This document shows positions 33,743 through 46,420 of a stretch of DNA of 64,000 nucleotides, piece after piece; the first letter of the stretch is position 1; every line of letters begins with the position of its first letter. Under the pieces are notes generated by a model. That model had not been told where the DNA came from, searched no databases, and saw only the letters and a program-made list of their open reading frames with translations. The position numbers were made by a program, and so were the translations under genes. Source of the DNA: Patiria pectinifera (taxonomy: Eukaryota; Echinodermata; Asteroidea; Valvatida; Asterinidae); contig CM057149.1 of NCBI GenBank assembly GCA_029964075.1, forward strand, positions 32,322,900-32,386,899, given 5' to 3'.

Positions 33743-35682
33743 TTGTATTTGTAAACACACCTGACTTGTTCTTTTACATGCAGTAATGTGCCCCGTGCCC
33801 CATTTCAGCCGTGCTCGTTCATTTTATTATATTTTAGGATTGTATTAAATTGTGATAGTCAAATTTGCTAGACTGTAATTATAATTGTTTGCCTGATTTG
33901 CTTTCTGTGCATGTGGCTTTCCTGTTTTGGTGGGTGCTTTTTGGCAGGGTTGGTTGCTTATCGGCGAGGGGTTGATTCGTCCCCCTTGGATAGCAATCTA
34001 GGAAATATTTATTAAAGGGCGATTTTCCATTTTAGAGGCCAATATGTACAGGAAGTACAAGTAAACTTGTTTGTTATTCTTTTTCCTTGTTTTGGCCTTG
34101 TGTGTAACTACCAATTTGAAATGGAACTAGAACACATTTTTGGTGGGCGTGGTTGAGCTGTTCGCCCAACATTCAAACTATATGTCCTTACAATTGTCCG
34201 TCATGTACTTCACGTTATTCAATTATTCTTAATTTATTTCTAATCTCTGAATCCATACTGCCAAATTTGATGTAAATAATAATAATAATTTAAGTATTTT
34301 TTAATTAAAGGCCACAAGAAAATTATCAGTGGCTAACAGAATTGAAACGTCTTGTTCCTTCTAAAATTCTTTTGTATTGCTTTCACTTAACTGGCGGATC
34401 CCTGAGTAGGTTTCGTTACAGTATCAGCAATTTGGAGAAGACCAGGTTTGTCCAGACCCAAAGTCTTAGTTTAGGCCAATAGGACACAACACTCTGTTAC
34501 TCAGTCAGTCAGTCAATCAGTGACTCAGTATTTTCTTCACTCGCACATCGCAAACAATTCTAGACAATATCGATAATGGAAACGGTAATTTCTAAATTCA
34601 GTTTAGTTTCTTTTTATTTCGTCTGACATGTGAAACCACATGTACATTGTTGCCAATTTACAAACAGCCATTGTGAACAACTTGCTCTTTATTGTATATG
34701 ATTCGACTTTTCGATCGGGGCACTATAGAAAATTTCCTTAAACTTGCTGTTTAGCATCACAAAAGAACTGGGTTTTTTTAACAAGACATTGAACAAACAT
34801 TCCACCGAAGTGTACTTTATGGAAATTTTTAGTTTACAACTGTCGAACTGCGATCCGACAGTAAATTGCTGTGTGGTGTTTTTTTCTGTTGCGATATGGG
34901 CGCAAAAGCAAGACAAAATAAAAGCGATATACTTAACTTGTACATTAAATGTTATTTTCGTTTGACTAAGTTTCTTGGCCTAAACTAAATAATAACTCTA
35001 AGAATAGTATGCAGTAAAAATCAGAAATCACCAGGCCAACTTTTTTAATTAGTGGTATTTACGTTTTCGATACACTACATTGGCAGCGATTAAAAAGTTT
35101 TCTCCCTTTTCAGGTATTTTGTAAGTTAAATTTTTTTGCGCAATGAATTTTCAACTTAAATGTTTTTATAGAAAATAATAATATAAAAAAACACTAATTC
35201 GTTGTTTTTTTTGAGCGTCTGCGATCCTCTGAAAGAGGCATAAGACTAACGAAATTTAATGTACAAGTTAAGTAATTTGTTCTTATTGCATGAACGAGGA
35301 AACCCTAAATATTTGTATCTTTCGTTTAAATTGGAACGGGCATAAGCATGAAAGCCCTGTCACTATTTTACACGAATTCCAATTGAAGATTTCCACAACT
35401 GCAACAACAAAATGTGACATTTGATAGGAGAACCTGTACTATTAAAATATTAAGTAAGTAACTAATTACAGAAGCTATAAAACGCAGTTGAACAACCTGG
35501 AGTTTTAAATGTAATATTTTACTAGACCTTAAACCTGTCCCTATAACCTCCATTCAGTTCCTTTTGCAGTCTGATTTCTTTGTTCCGCGTTCCACTACCG
35601 TACGGATAACTACCAGACGAGTGATCGATGCTGTACTTTGAACCTTTACACGCTGAACTTGTATATCCGAGTTTCTCTGTGA

Positions 35683-35832
35683 GGCCAAAACAAAAAGTCT
35701 CCGGTCTGTGGTATCAAGCTTGCCCAAAAAGTGGTGCGGCGACGCGGCTTTTTTTTTTTTTTACCTGATTTTTTTTGCTTCAAATGTTGGCTGATGACTG
35801 CAAATGGTGCCCGACTAAACTTAGTGCAAATC
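35683..35832. repeat. 4.1-kb tandem repeat, start of a fourth unit
   Basis: Matches the first 150 bases of the unit, then stops at AGTGCAAAT. Confidence 0.85.
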
Positions 35833-36374
35833 CTGAGAGGCACCATAAAGCTTATTCTCGACCATAGCCCAATCTAAAACACGTTAAAATTGTGCAGCAG
35901 CAGGATTCCCGTCAAACCAGTGAGTTTGGCGGTTTTGAGACATCATCTTTCAATGAAAAAAAAAACCCTTATCATTTTGCCAACGCGCATGGCTACGGCG
36001 ACGCGCGCGCATACCAGAAACCGAAGACTTTTTTGGGGGACTTACATAACCTATTTTCTGTGCACGAAATCCGGCCCGGGACATTCACTCGGGCCGGCTA
36101 GTCAAAACAATATTTCATGAGTCGGAGACAAACAGCTCAGCACAGCTATTTTTGAGTTTGCAGACGGCCACGAGGAGCATTGAATCCACTATTGCCCCTG
36201 TACGACGGATAATAAACGTGCATGGGGCGTAGCCAGACCGCTCCGGGTTACTTGGACAAGCGGAGAAGTGTTTTAGTTTTTATGAAATACAGACTCAAAG
36301 GAGGGAACGCACATGTCATGCATATATAATAAGGTAAAGGACGGATCACGAATCCCATTTTTAAGCTTTGGAAG

Positions 36375-36480
36375 TTCGAACCGGACTACGCGCATTGCAG
36401 CGATATTTTGCGCGTGTGGAGCCAGTAACCGGTACCGTATGAAAAACAATGACCGACTTGGCACCAAGTCTAGTTTAAGT
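36375..36480. repeat. Dispersed ~100-base repeat, copy 2
   Basis: Same orientation as the copy at 930-1025. It lies outside the duplicons, so it is a dispersed element and not part of the duplication. Confidence 0.5.
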
Positions 36481-36970
36481 GTCACTTGTCGCGCTTCAGG
36501 GAATATGTGAAACGTCCACATCTGCCAGCATCAAAAACATTCTGGACTTCTTACGTATCGTATATTTTTATGTGACTCCTTTTAGGTCGGAGGAGGCAAG
36601 GGACGATACAAACATCACGCATGATTATCTTTCAATAATTGTTTGCTTTGCAATAAATACACAGTCTGGTACCCTAGTCTTGCACGGATGTTTAATTCGT
36701 GTAGGAGGAAATTGGAACAAGACCTACATGTGTAGTTATCGATCAAGCCTCGAATTCAACAACAGCAGGAACGGTATATGTATTGGGAATACATATATGA
36801 ATGTCATAGGGCATGTACATAATCAGTATTCTGAGGAAAAAAATAACAAAAATGTTTACTTTGTCCCATTTGAAAACATGCTGTACACTCAGTATACTAT
36901 TTCCGTATTAAATGTCAGTTCATATGTAAATGTTATATGCATGGATGGAGGGGAGGGATATGATCCCTGA
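36479..36970 (+). CDS. Open frame of 163 codons, unrecognised
   Basis: Longest single frame in the unassigned part of the window. It has no signal peptide, no repeated motif and no domain I recognise; there are several N-x-S/T and scattered Cys residues. The start lies in the dispersed repeat at 36375-36480, and there is no clear promoter or poly(A) signal. It may be a chance frame or an exon of an unknown gene. Confidence 0.15.
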   Translation: MSLVALQGICETSTSASIKNILDFLRIVYFYVTPFRSEEARDDTNITHDYLSIIVCFAINTQSGTLVLHGCLIRVGGNWNKTYMCSYRSSLEFNNSRNGICIGNTYMNVIGHVHNQYSEEKNNKNVYFVPFENMLYTQYTISVLNVSSYVNVICMDGGEGYDP

Positions 36971-37000
36971 ATCTAGATACACAAAATGACTGATATCCAC

Positions 37001-37486
37001 TAGCCTTGGTCAAGGCGCTAGTTATTATTCATCCCGGCCGTAGCGCTATGCATGCCGGGCATTAAAAATACAGCGCGAACAGCGTACAGGTACACGTTGT
37101 GTGTCTCTGCACACGGCACCAATGCACAAAAACTGTGGTTCATGTCACGTCTGCAAAAGGCGAATAGCTGCAAATAATTTGATGACGTCCAGATTTACTT
37201 AGGTGTGATTGTACACTCCACATATTAGCCCCGCCTACACTTATCTGTATTCGCATACGAGGTCGTGCGCTAGAAATCCAGCGCAAAATAAAGAAAAACA
37301 TAAGCTTTTGCCTACGATTGAACCAAGGCGCTAGATTGGGTCCAACTGATTTGCATAAAAATAGAGGCCACGTGAGGTCGCTGTTCGCGCTGTATTTATA
37401 ATGCAATGCATGACTGCATGCATAGCGCTAGCGAATATACCGCGCTACAGCCTGATGAATAACAACTTGCGCCTTGACCAAGGCTA
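37001..37486. mobile_element. MITE with 9-base target duplication (MULE/Merlin-like)
   Basis: 486 bases. The ends TAGCCTTGGTCAAGGCGC and GCGCCTTGACCAAGGCTA are perfect inverses; weaker pairing extends about 100 bases inward (GCATAGCGCTA, ACAGCGCG). A perfect direct repeat GATATCCAC flanks it (36992-37000, 37487-37495). A 9-base duplication fits Mutator-like or Merlin transposition. Confidence 0.8.
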
Positions 37487-37495
37487 GATATCCAC

Positions 37496-38940
37496 AAACT
37501 TTAATCCTCTCAAAAGAGACAAATGAAGAGAAAAATCCTGCCAAGACAGACAGATAAATATTCCGAGGTGCATGGTTTGGCAATACTTCCAGTGAAAGTT
37601 ATCGTAGATATTGACTACAGGCCTCAGTACTCTGCACTAATCATATTTTGTAAAAATAATACAAACCTCGCAGTGGCAAAGCAATAAAGGCGATACATGC
37701 ATGTGGTATCAATTCAATACATTGTTGCGTGTTTGGAAGGTTAAATTTTATTAATAAAATCACTGACGAAATAAGAGGCAATGACACAAAAATTCAAATG
37801 TCTTGAAAGGCTTGTATTTATCACTTCTTCGGTGTGACCCTTCCAACTGAGAATTCGAGCTGAACGGCAGATTCTCAGTTGTGCTGGTTTATTTATGTTC
37901 TGTTTAGGAACGAAGACAGTGTGCTACATGGTCTTCGACCGAAAACAGATTGTATATTTTATAAAGAATACAAAAAAATGAATATACAAATTACAAAACA
38001 ATGAACATACAAAATACTTCAGAAATCATCAAAATAATAAATACACAAAGGATGCGTCAATAATTAATAATAAATAGAACTTTGACAAAGTCAAGCTTCT
38101 CAACAAATAATTTGAAAGGAATCAGCAAAGTGGTGCGGCCACAGGCATCCTACTCAAAGTACATGTACTTCTCAGAGGTTATCTTGCCACCGGATAATCC
38201 ACGTCATAGGGGTCGAACACCCTTCGTCTCTTCACCAACCTTCCCAGTGCATCCTCCGGTTTGCCTGTAGTCGAACTGGAAGCCGTAGGTACGACCATTC
38301 ACCTGACGGATCTTTCCTTCTGCAACGAAGCCAACTGCTTGGTTTCTTTCAGAGAGAGGTGTATTTCTAGGTACGGTCCATACAGACCTAACAATCTCGG
38401 GCGTTGTTCCTCCGTCAGGTTCCTCGCAACTACTGACTTGGCTCCAAAATTGCTCGTCGCATTCAAACCACCTGCAACTTCCGACTTGCTCACCTCACCA
38501 TTGGTGGGACCGGTCAGGCGTGAACGAGCGGCGGGAAAAATCCCTGTGTTGACGGCTGTGACTCCTTGGCATTTGAGAAGACAAGTGGGAACAAAGTATT
38601 AGATTTGATTTTGTTATTGGGTCGTTATTGGTCCATGCTCCATAACGATGAGGAGGTCGACGTCAGGCTGTTCCCTTCCTGGCCGTATGTCTCTGAAGCT
38701 TTAGATGTATGCAGCACCTCGTGGATCCCATTATAACTTTCTTGACGCCTTCTATACATTTCTCTCAGGTGTATCACATATTAAGTGATGTGTTGGGGGT
38801 AAATTCTTCTGGGCATCTGTGGACCAAGTCTACCGGGAGATCTACTTCCCTGCCAAAAGTGAGGTAGTTGGGTTACACTGATGCTTGGCATGCCATCATA
38901 ACTAGTGGTAAGTGAAGGTCCAAGTCCAACTGATGTTCAG
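37496..38940. other. Unassigned stretch with a possible coding remnant at 38600-38220
   Basis: On the minus strand, 38600-38300 reads as protein-like text (for example NFGAKSVVARNLTEEQRPRL). A different frame continues similarly to 38200 (GRTYGFQFDYRQTGG). The frame change and lack of splice signals suggest a broken gene or retrocopy; I do not recognise the family. The rest shows nothing. Confidence 0.25.
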
Positions 38941-38949
38941 TAACGTATA

Positions 38950-39524
38950 CAGGTTGAGTCAAAAAGGGAAACCCAAATGGTTCCCTCTATTTTTTAACAA
39001 AGTTCTGCTTTTTGCACTTATCCAAATCTAGGATATGAAAACCCAATTAATAAGCCTATGTAGTGAAAGAATCAATCGAATCACTCATGTACTTTTCCTT
39101 TCATAAAATTTTGAACACAAACGCCGTCTTTTATTCTTGTCCACGGATCAATAAAGGTAGGAGATATTTCAGCAATACGGAAACTATTCACGTACCAAAA
39201 ACGCATCAGAACACTCTCAAAACCATGATAACTGACACTTATCATAACATTTCTTTAACAACCTGCTGCTTCCAATGTTAAAATATCATGTTTTACAATG
39301 TCAAGAGTTTAAGAGGCCTTGCCCTGCCTTCTACTTGGCTACCCCGGAGACTAATGGGATTATTTTGATATCATTTGCAGGACACGACGTGGTTTCAGTT
39401 TTTAATGAAATATCACGTACCTTAAATGTGATCCGTGGACAAGGTTAAAATAAAAACAGTGTTCGTGTTCAAAATTCCATAACTGAAAAGTACATGAGAG
39501 AATAGAATGAATTTACTCAGCCTG
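38950..39524. mobile_element. CAGGGTGAGT-type MITE, copy 3
   Basis: Ends CAGGTTGAGT and ACTCAGCCTG, each flanked by TA. Arms share AGGATATGAAA and GATCCGTGGACAAG with the other copies. The longest of the three, 575 bases. Confidence 0.65.
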
Positions 39525-39534
39525 TATTTATACG

Positions 39535-40190
39535 CTTTCCTTCATTTCAGCGTGTGATTGAAGCGCTCGATTTGGCCATCGATTTTAGAGTGGTGGGGCC
39601 TTATCCATGTCAATGATTTCAAACTTTGCTTAAAACGGGATATTCTCGAATCCTTGACCTTTGGCGAAGTGCAATTGTCGTGGTACGCGAAAGAGAGAAA
39701 CAATCTCCCTGACAAAGACATTGGCGACTATCTGGGTTGTAACATCCAGGGAAAGTCCAGTTCACTTTAAATAGTGAAGTTATATGTGATGAAAATGATG
39801 TATCGGTTTCTTCTGGTCTCTGTAATGAGACATGGTCCAGTGAATCAATATGGACCCTCTTCATTGGAACCACAGAGATATATTGTCTGATTGGCGCTCC
39901 ACCCCTGTTGAGAGGAGGTTTGCGTTTGGCATATTAAAGGCATTGCATGTCTACACCACATAACCACTGAATCTCTGAAGTTCTACCTGACTCCACCTTG
40001 GCATGCATCTTATGCCGAAGTTACTTGCCGTGAAGTCGTCATTGAGTTACTTGGAACCTCCTAACGAATGGACCTGGGGACTACTACAGGCCACAGGGAG
40101 TTTCATGCCGATCATTCTCATTGCTGTGCATATTTTGCGCTTTAGCAGGAGACCAGAAACACCGGTGCAAACCTCGTATCGATAAGTGTT
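39535..40190. other. Unassigned stretch before duplicon B
   Basis: Short frames only; no recognised feature. Confidence 0.4.
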
Positions 40191-40192
40191 AC

Positions 40193-40334
40193 TGGAAGGA
40201 CGAAGCAATAATGGTTAAGTGCCTTTCTTAAGGACACAAGTGTCCAGACCCAGGCTCGAACCCACATTCTGCTGAAACACCAGAGGATGAGTTCGGTGCC
40301 GTGCTAGCTGTAGGGAGCTAGGCCATGACACTCC
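40193..40334 (-). repeat. tRNA-derived SINE, Deu-like body
   Basis: On the minus strand a pol III A box (TGGCCTAGCTCC, near 40324-40306) and B box (GGTTCGAGCC at 40262-40253) are spaced as in a tRNA. They are followed by a body with GGACACTTGTGTCC and GGCACTTAACC, like SINEs with a Deu-type domain. It marks the left edge of the visible duplicon B homology. Confidence 0.65.
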
Positions 40335-40389
40335 ACTGTTGTCTCCCCTTTTTGTAATGTATTGTTCGCCTGGAAAACTTGCATGCTAG

Positions 40390-41770
40390 TCCTTGTGATT
40401 ATTGGCTTGTCATCCAACTGTTCGACAACTCTTTTGGAAACGATGGAGATAGTCGCACCTTTGTCAATAAGCTTTTCTACTGGAGTTCAATTGATGTGAC
40501 CAGCTACATGGATGTCCGTCCCAACCTGGGCTATGTTTCGCAATAAAACAGTTTCTTTAAATTTTGTCAGCCATATGGTTGCGAAGGCAAAGCGCCGGTC
40601 GTTATCAGGGAAATCTAATCCGATTACGTACTAAGACGCTGTAACAGAGCATTGAAATTCGTGAGCACCCAAACACATGGCCTTTTGAACGTTATGTTTC
40701 TCAGAAAATATGTTCGGTTTGATTGAAATACATTCTAACTGAAGAAGAAATTCTAAACTTCATGTCGTATTCACCAAGTCGGTAATTGAACATCAATAGT
40801 CAGTCAGTCAGTCAGTCAGTCAGCATCATTTGGTCTGGGAACCCATCTACGCGCATTGCAGTGATACTTTGCGTGCGTGGAGCCAGTACCGGTACCGTAC
40901 GCAAAGCAGTTACCTACTTGGCACCAAGTAGGTAATTGCTCGTTAGTTCTCGAAGTCATTTTCCCGACAGATCGAAAATTGTAGCGGTTAGCCCATCCCT
41001 ATCTTCCATACGCTGCTCAAGCTTAGACTTTTTGGGGTTCATTCTTGCTGAAGACATACTCGTGTTTACATCTTGCGGATGGGCACTCGACGAACCAATC
41101 GGTGTGCTAGGAACCGACGCAACACTATCGGAGGCGACAACTGTTGCCAGCCCACTTTCTGACATTTGCCACCAATTCCTTTCCGCTCCCGATGGAGGGT
41201 ATATTCTTTTTGTATTGTTGTCCTGTTCCGTACCTTTCATCGCTTCAAGCTCGATCGCAGCCGTGAGTGCCTCTTCTAAAAACATACGGGGACGCATTTG
41301 AAGCGTCCGTGTTCGTGTGACTCGATCTGCTAGGAACTAATCTTTGGCCTTGTGTCTGGGAGGTCAAAAAAATCTTGTGAGCAAGAACATGGATAGTCTG
41401 TGCAATCTGGGCCTGTTCTAAAGTTGCACCCTATATAAAATCGTTCCGTCCATCCGACTCAAACCTTGCTCTCAGAGCATTTAACAGACCCTGGTATGTT
41501 AATTTTGTCCCATTGTTTGTCTTACCCTCCAACACCTGTTGGGCTGCACCTGCTAAGGATAGAGCAAGATACTCCGTCAAGGTTTTCTCTAACTTCTATC
41601 CGTTAATATTGGTGCAGATTACAGAGTGTTATTACGAGAGTGTTTCCGTGCCTCGCGTGATGAAATTAAAGCCACGTAGCTGTAAGTGGTCCAGGGAATT
41701 AAAGCGCACTCAGTCGACGGCAAATGATGAGAGACAGCCGAGTGCGAAACTCCTGTGATCCTGGTGAACG
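40390..41770 (-). mobile_element. Ty3/gypsy-type LTR retrotransposon fossil (copy B)
   Basis: Duplicate of the fossil at 100-1870. The gag-like part near 41600-40940 has the YLALSLAGAAQQVL signature of gypsy capsid regions. The protease-like part is near 40500-40430. Broken and old. Confidence 0.5.
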
Positions 41771-42311
41771 AAATTCTGGTAAATTTCACATTTTTGTTTG
41801 ACACTTGAGGGATTTCAACCCACCCTAGAGGTACCTATCCACATCAAGATAATACTTGTGAAATATTGAGGCCAAACATTTCGTGACAGGAGAGTTTGGA
41901 GGTTTGAACAAATTGAGATTTTTTTTGCTACAGCAAGTTCAATAGGTCTTTCTGTAAGTTTTGTAAAAACTTTACAGTTCTGGAATTACCCTCAGCCATT
42001 CTGCAGACACGGGAGTTGGCACGGAAAGCCAGACAGTAGGATTTGGTTAGGAGAGGCTAATGGTGGTAATGGTGGGACGCCATGCTATACAATGGGATAC
42101 TTCAGTGGGAAAGGAGCAGCTCAATTCTCGATTCTACCCCAGCACATCCTAACCCCATTAAATACCAACAATGAAAACACTTTTCGACTACCATTGGCCC
42201 GTTCTTTAATCTTCTGCTTAGTAGGGGACAGGTGTCCGCTCCGGCCTTGGCCTCAAGTCGTTGCTCCCCAATACAGGTCTGTATTATTAACGTGTTTTCT
42301 TACAGGTGTAT

Positions 42312-44630
42312 TCTACTACGAAAACCCATTAGCGCCACTGGAAGTATATAGAACTAACTCGTCATTACGGATTAGTAATTCGTTATTACGGATTGTTTCA
42401 TTTGCTATGACGGATTATTTAATTCGTTATGACGGATTATTAATTCTTTATTACAAACTATATTATTTTTCTTCGTTATTACGAATTGATGCTCACATGC
42501 GGAGAGCACGTGATCAGTATGCACTGAGGGGCCAATTTTACATTTAATCAAAATTTTGGGAACAAGAACAAAACAAGTATCTTTAGCCTCGAACTTAAAG
42601 ATTATGGAAATACTTAAGAGTGATTTTAGATCGAACTCATCAACTTTTAATAGCGGCGCGCAGAGGGGGGCGGGACCACAACCCCCTCTGTGCACATTTT
42701 TTGCCCCTATCGTCGCAAAGCAATTTTTAAATCTTGTCAAGTTTCTCTGACCCCAAAACCACGTATACACCAACCTTAACCCTGTATGCCCTATTTATGG
42801 ATGTTGATAAGATTTGTTATTCAAACCCCACTTTTCCACGACCCAACTCTAAAGTTTTAATGTGAATTTTTTCATGATATGAATTTAAATATATTCAAAC
42901 CCCAAAGACGATTTTGTCAGAGCATTATTATTCTGATCTCCATTTCCCTATGTTTTAATGCTGAAGCAGGCGCAACATAATAAGAGCTGACACGGCGGAC
43001 AAACATCACAACAGCTGGTGCACAAGATATTAAGAGTGCATTGCTGCTAGAAATTTGAACATATTCCACTAAAACAAATCAGGTCCACAGCCTTCTATGC
43101 AGTCGTATCATTGTTGCGGCTGGCAATAAAAGTGTCAGAGGTACCGCCATGGTCTTTGGGTCTGAATGTTTACATGATTGTAGAATAATAGTTGCAATAT
43201 CCTTCATTTGCACTTCTGTGACTTTGTTCACGAAAAACTGGCGTTTTGAAAAATAACTGATAAATAGTTATACGTTTTTATACAAAGTAAACTGATCCAT
43301 CCCAATGGGGCCGGAGGTCTAATATGCTCTTCCCAGCACATCTGAATCTATTTTTATGGAAACCCAAATATCTGTAGTACATGTGTGAAGTTTCAATTCG
43401 ACCAAAATAATGTGTTGCCATGGTCATTTAAAGTCGGCACTCTCGATCTCGTGTATACTCTCATGTACATTATACATGGGAAAAGTTAACATCTAAGTCT
43501 GCCTTTTTTTGTCAAAATAACCACAGGACATCCGAACAACTGTCAGAGAAACTTGGCAGGATTCAAAAAGTGCATTGCGACGATATAAGGAATAATGTAA
43601 ATGGAGGGGGTTGCGCTCCCGCCCCTCCGTACTCTTCGCGCGCCGCTTTTCAGTTAATTATTCTGACCTACGATCCTATTTTCACGTACCACAAGTGCCA
43701 AGGTACCAATACAAGCTGGTTTATTTCCTCCTCTACCGTTGTGTTGCAACGGTGTGAGCGAATAGGAAAAGGAGGAGGTGACGGCCACGCCCCCTCCGCC
43801 TTTTTCGCGCGGCTCTTAAGTTAATTAGTCTGATCTAAAATCACTTCTTAATAACTTTCATAATCTTTAAGTTCCAAGTTACCAAATGATAGTATGATAC
43901 TTGTTTTGATCCTGATCTCAAAATTTGATTAGGCCTAAATGTAAGGCATGGCGTCAAAGAGCCTCGGTCTGATCAACCGAAACTTAAGACTTAGCATTCT
44001 GTGATCAGATCAGGGTCGATGAAACTATGCTTTAAGACAATCTGAGGATTTGATTAAACCCGAGTCGGCCATATTTAATTGAAAGTTATGTAAAATCTTA
44101 ATTTTTGGAACTTGCGGAGAGAAATGAGCGCAAGTTCATTTATAATAAATTCCAATCTGCTTCAATGAATAATTAAAAAAAATTGTAATTAAACATTCCC
44201 TAATGTTTACAGCCAATTAAACAAAGAAAATGCAGTAAAATACGGCTACATTGTGCCTGCATAAATAGTCTGGCGCCATCCCATTTAACAGTTAACAATT
44301 AATGAAATACATTCAGGGACCTCTACAAAAATGGCCTACTCGTGAAGAAGGCCCATCCAGCGTGTGAGTTTCAGATTTAATTTGTAATAACGAATAGATA
44401 GTTCGTAATAACGAATTAATAATCCGTTATAACGAATTAAATCATTCGTAAAAACAAACCAATAACCTTTAATAACGAATTAAATAATCCGTAAAACAAC
44501 GAATTACACTGGCAATCCGTGATAACGAATCAGTAATCCGTAATAATCCGTAATAACGAATTAATAATCCGTAATAACGAATTACTAACATATACTTGCA
44601 GTGGCGCTAATGAGCTTTCGTAATTCTACA
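42312..44630. mobile_element. TU-like fold-back element, copy B (both arms)
   Basis: Left outer arm 42355-42490 and right outer arm 44375-44600 are inverted relative to each other. Both are built of CGTTATTACGGATTA-type tandem repeats, and both end in a shared TACGAAAGC...TTAGCGCCACTG segment. Inner arms near 42530-42760 and 43780-44050 also pair. A MITE is inserted in the right arm at 44059-44353. This architecture matches sea urchin TU elements (established family); assignment is by structure only. Confidence 0.6.
44059..44353. mobile_element. MITE with GGCC...CGAGT ends, copy in duplicon B
   Basis: Ends pair as CGAGTCGGCCATAT and GGCCTACTCG, followed by AAGGCCCA. The interior matches the ends of the 1.5-kb element at 14728-16234. 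It sits inside the right arm of the fold-back element. Confidence 0.55.
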
Positions 44631-46420
44631 GAAGGGAGGTGCATGAGAAAATATTTTGTTCACAGTCGAGGAACGAGATAGGGAGTAAGTGCACCGGGTC
44701 GGTATATCTGGCATGCTCTTCATCTGGCAGTGCATCGTGGACACACCGCTGCCGACAATGTAGCGTGTTTTGGGGTTCACTGTTTAACAAGGCCCAGTTA
44801 AAAAATATTCTTGTCCCGATTCATTTAAACAAAGGAGGAGGAGAAGGCCCTTTCTTTTTCAAGATGGCGATTTTTCCAGTCTTTTTTGTAACTCTTTTTG
44901 TAGCTATTTTTGTGTAACGCCTTAAAACAGATTCTAAACACGCAGACATAGCTATACCTTTGCTGGAAGGGCATGCAAATTAAATATATTGCAAAAGATT
45001 GATTTTTAAAAACGGAGGCGGTCGGGAAAACAATGAAACGCACAAAAAATCAGTGAACTAACTATTTATTGGCCTAAGTAATCCGGAAAAAAACCTCGAA
45101 TCTAGAGTTTGGTGTCTCATAGTCTTTGACCAAGATGTCAGTGATCGATAGCGAAGGTTGCATTGTTGTAGAGCGCCGTTGCACGCATAAGGTTACGTGG
45201 TTCAAACGTTACTACGAGGCAAAAAAAAGCTACTTGGTACAAAAGGTATCAAAGTTGCGTGGTACAAAAGTTACGAGGTAAAATAAGTTGCTTGGTACAA
45301 AAGGTATGCAAGTTACGTGGTGCGAAAGTTACGAGGTAAAACAAAGTGCAAAAGGTATGGTACAAAAGTTACGAGTTACAACATTTTGTTACCAGGTAAT
45401 AAAACATGTAACAGTTACGTGGTACAAGAGTTACATGCAATTCTCGCCGGAATGTTTTAGGTTCACGATCCAATGTAATGAAGGCTTTTCGGGAGCTCCT
45501 TGGAAGCATGAAAAGACAAACGGTAGCACAGATATATCTCAACACAGTGCCAGTTGAACGCACACATGAAAGCATATGGATTTTAAGTAATTCTATTGTA
45601 TCAATCAATGTACTGCATTTTCGAACCAAATTTTTGTTACGGTTTAAACCTACAGCTAAATTAATCCTTCCGTCCTTGGAGGCTTTTTGAAATTGAAATT
45701 GAGAAATGAGCTCGATGATGTTTGGGGACGAAATGAAAGTGTCATTATAGGGAGTTTGGGTGATAAAATAGCTGGGGAAACCTTTGTCTCACATGATTTT
45801 TAGAACAATTGAGAACTGACGAGGACAATCAGTATATGTCCCACAAAGAGGGATTTCCATTATTCAGTTACTTAGACTGAATTGTCATACGTACTGTTAG
45901 CTTCTTAATTATGAAGTCAAACAAGCTACACAGCACTGTCCGTCAACTCCGTTAGACGTCAATCGCACATCCTAGACCAAATACCAAGACCCGCCAAGAC
46001 AATGAGATTTAAGAACTACAGTGCTATAAACTTCAATTATACGTGCACCTTCCATTGGTGGCTTTTGAAAGTTATGTGTTTAAGTAACTGGGAAAACCTA
46101 GTTTGGATTTTAAGTAATTCTTTTGTATATAGCCTCAATAAATACACTGAGTTTTCGAACCAGATTTTTTGTTATGGTTTAAACCTAAAGCTAAATTAAA
46201 CCTTCCTCTTGGTGGCTTCTTAAAATTGAAATTGAGAACTGAGCTCAACGATGTTCGGGTACGAAATTAAAGTTTCGTTAAAGGGAGTTTGGTTGAAAAA
46301 AATAGCTCGGGAAACCCATATTTCACATGTTTTGAAAACAATGAGAAACTAACGAGGAAAATCAGTATTTTTCTCAAAGAGGGATTTCCCTCAATCCGTT
46401 TTTAAGACTGCAATTTTCAT

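Larger units (their letters stand above)
31345..35682. repeat. 4.1-kb tandem repeat, unit 3
   Basis: 4338 bases. It is longer because a 296-base MITE lies at 32669-32964, and has only one copy of the 48-base direct repeat near 33957. Small deletions break the 105-codon frame here. Confidence 0.92.
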
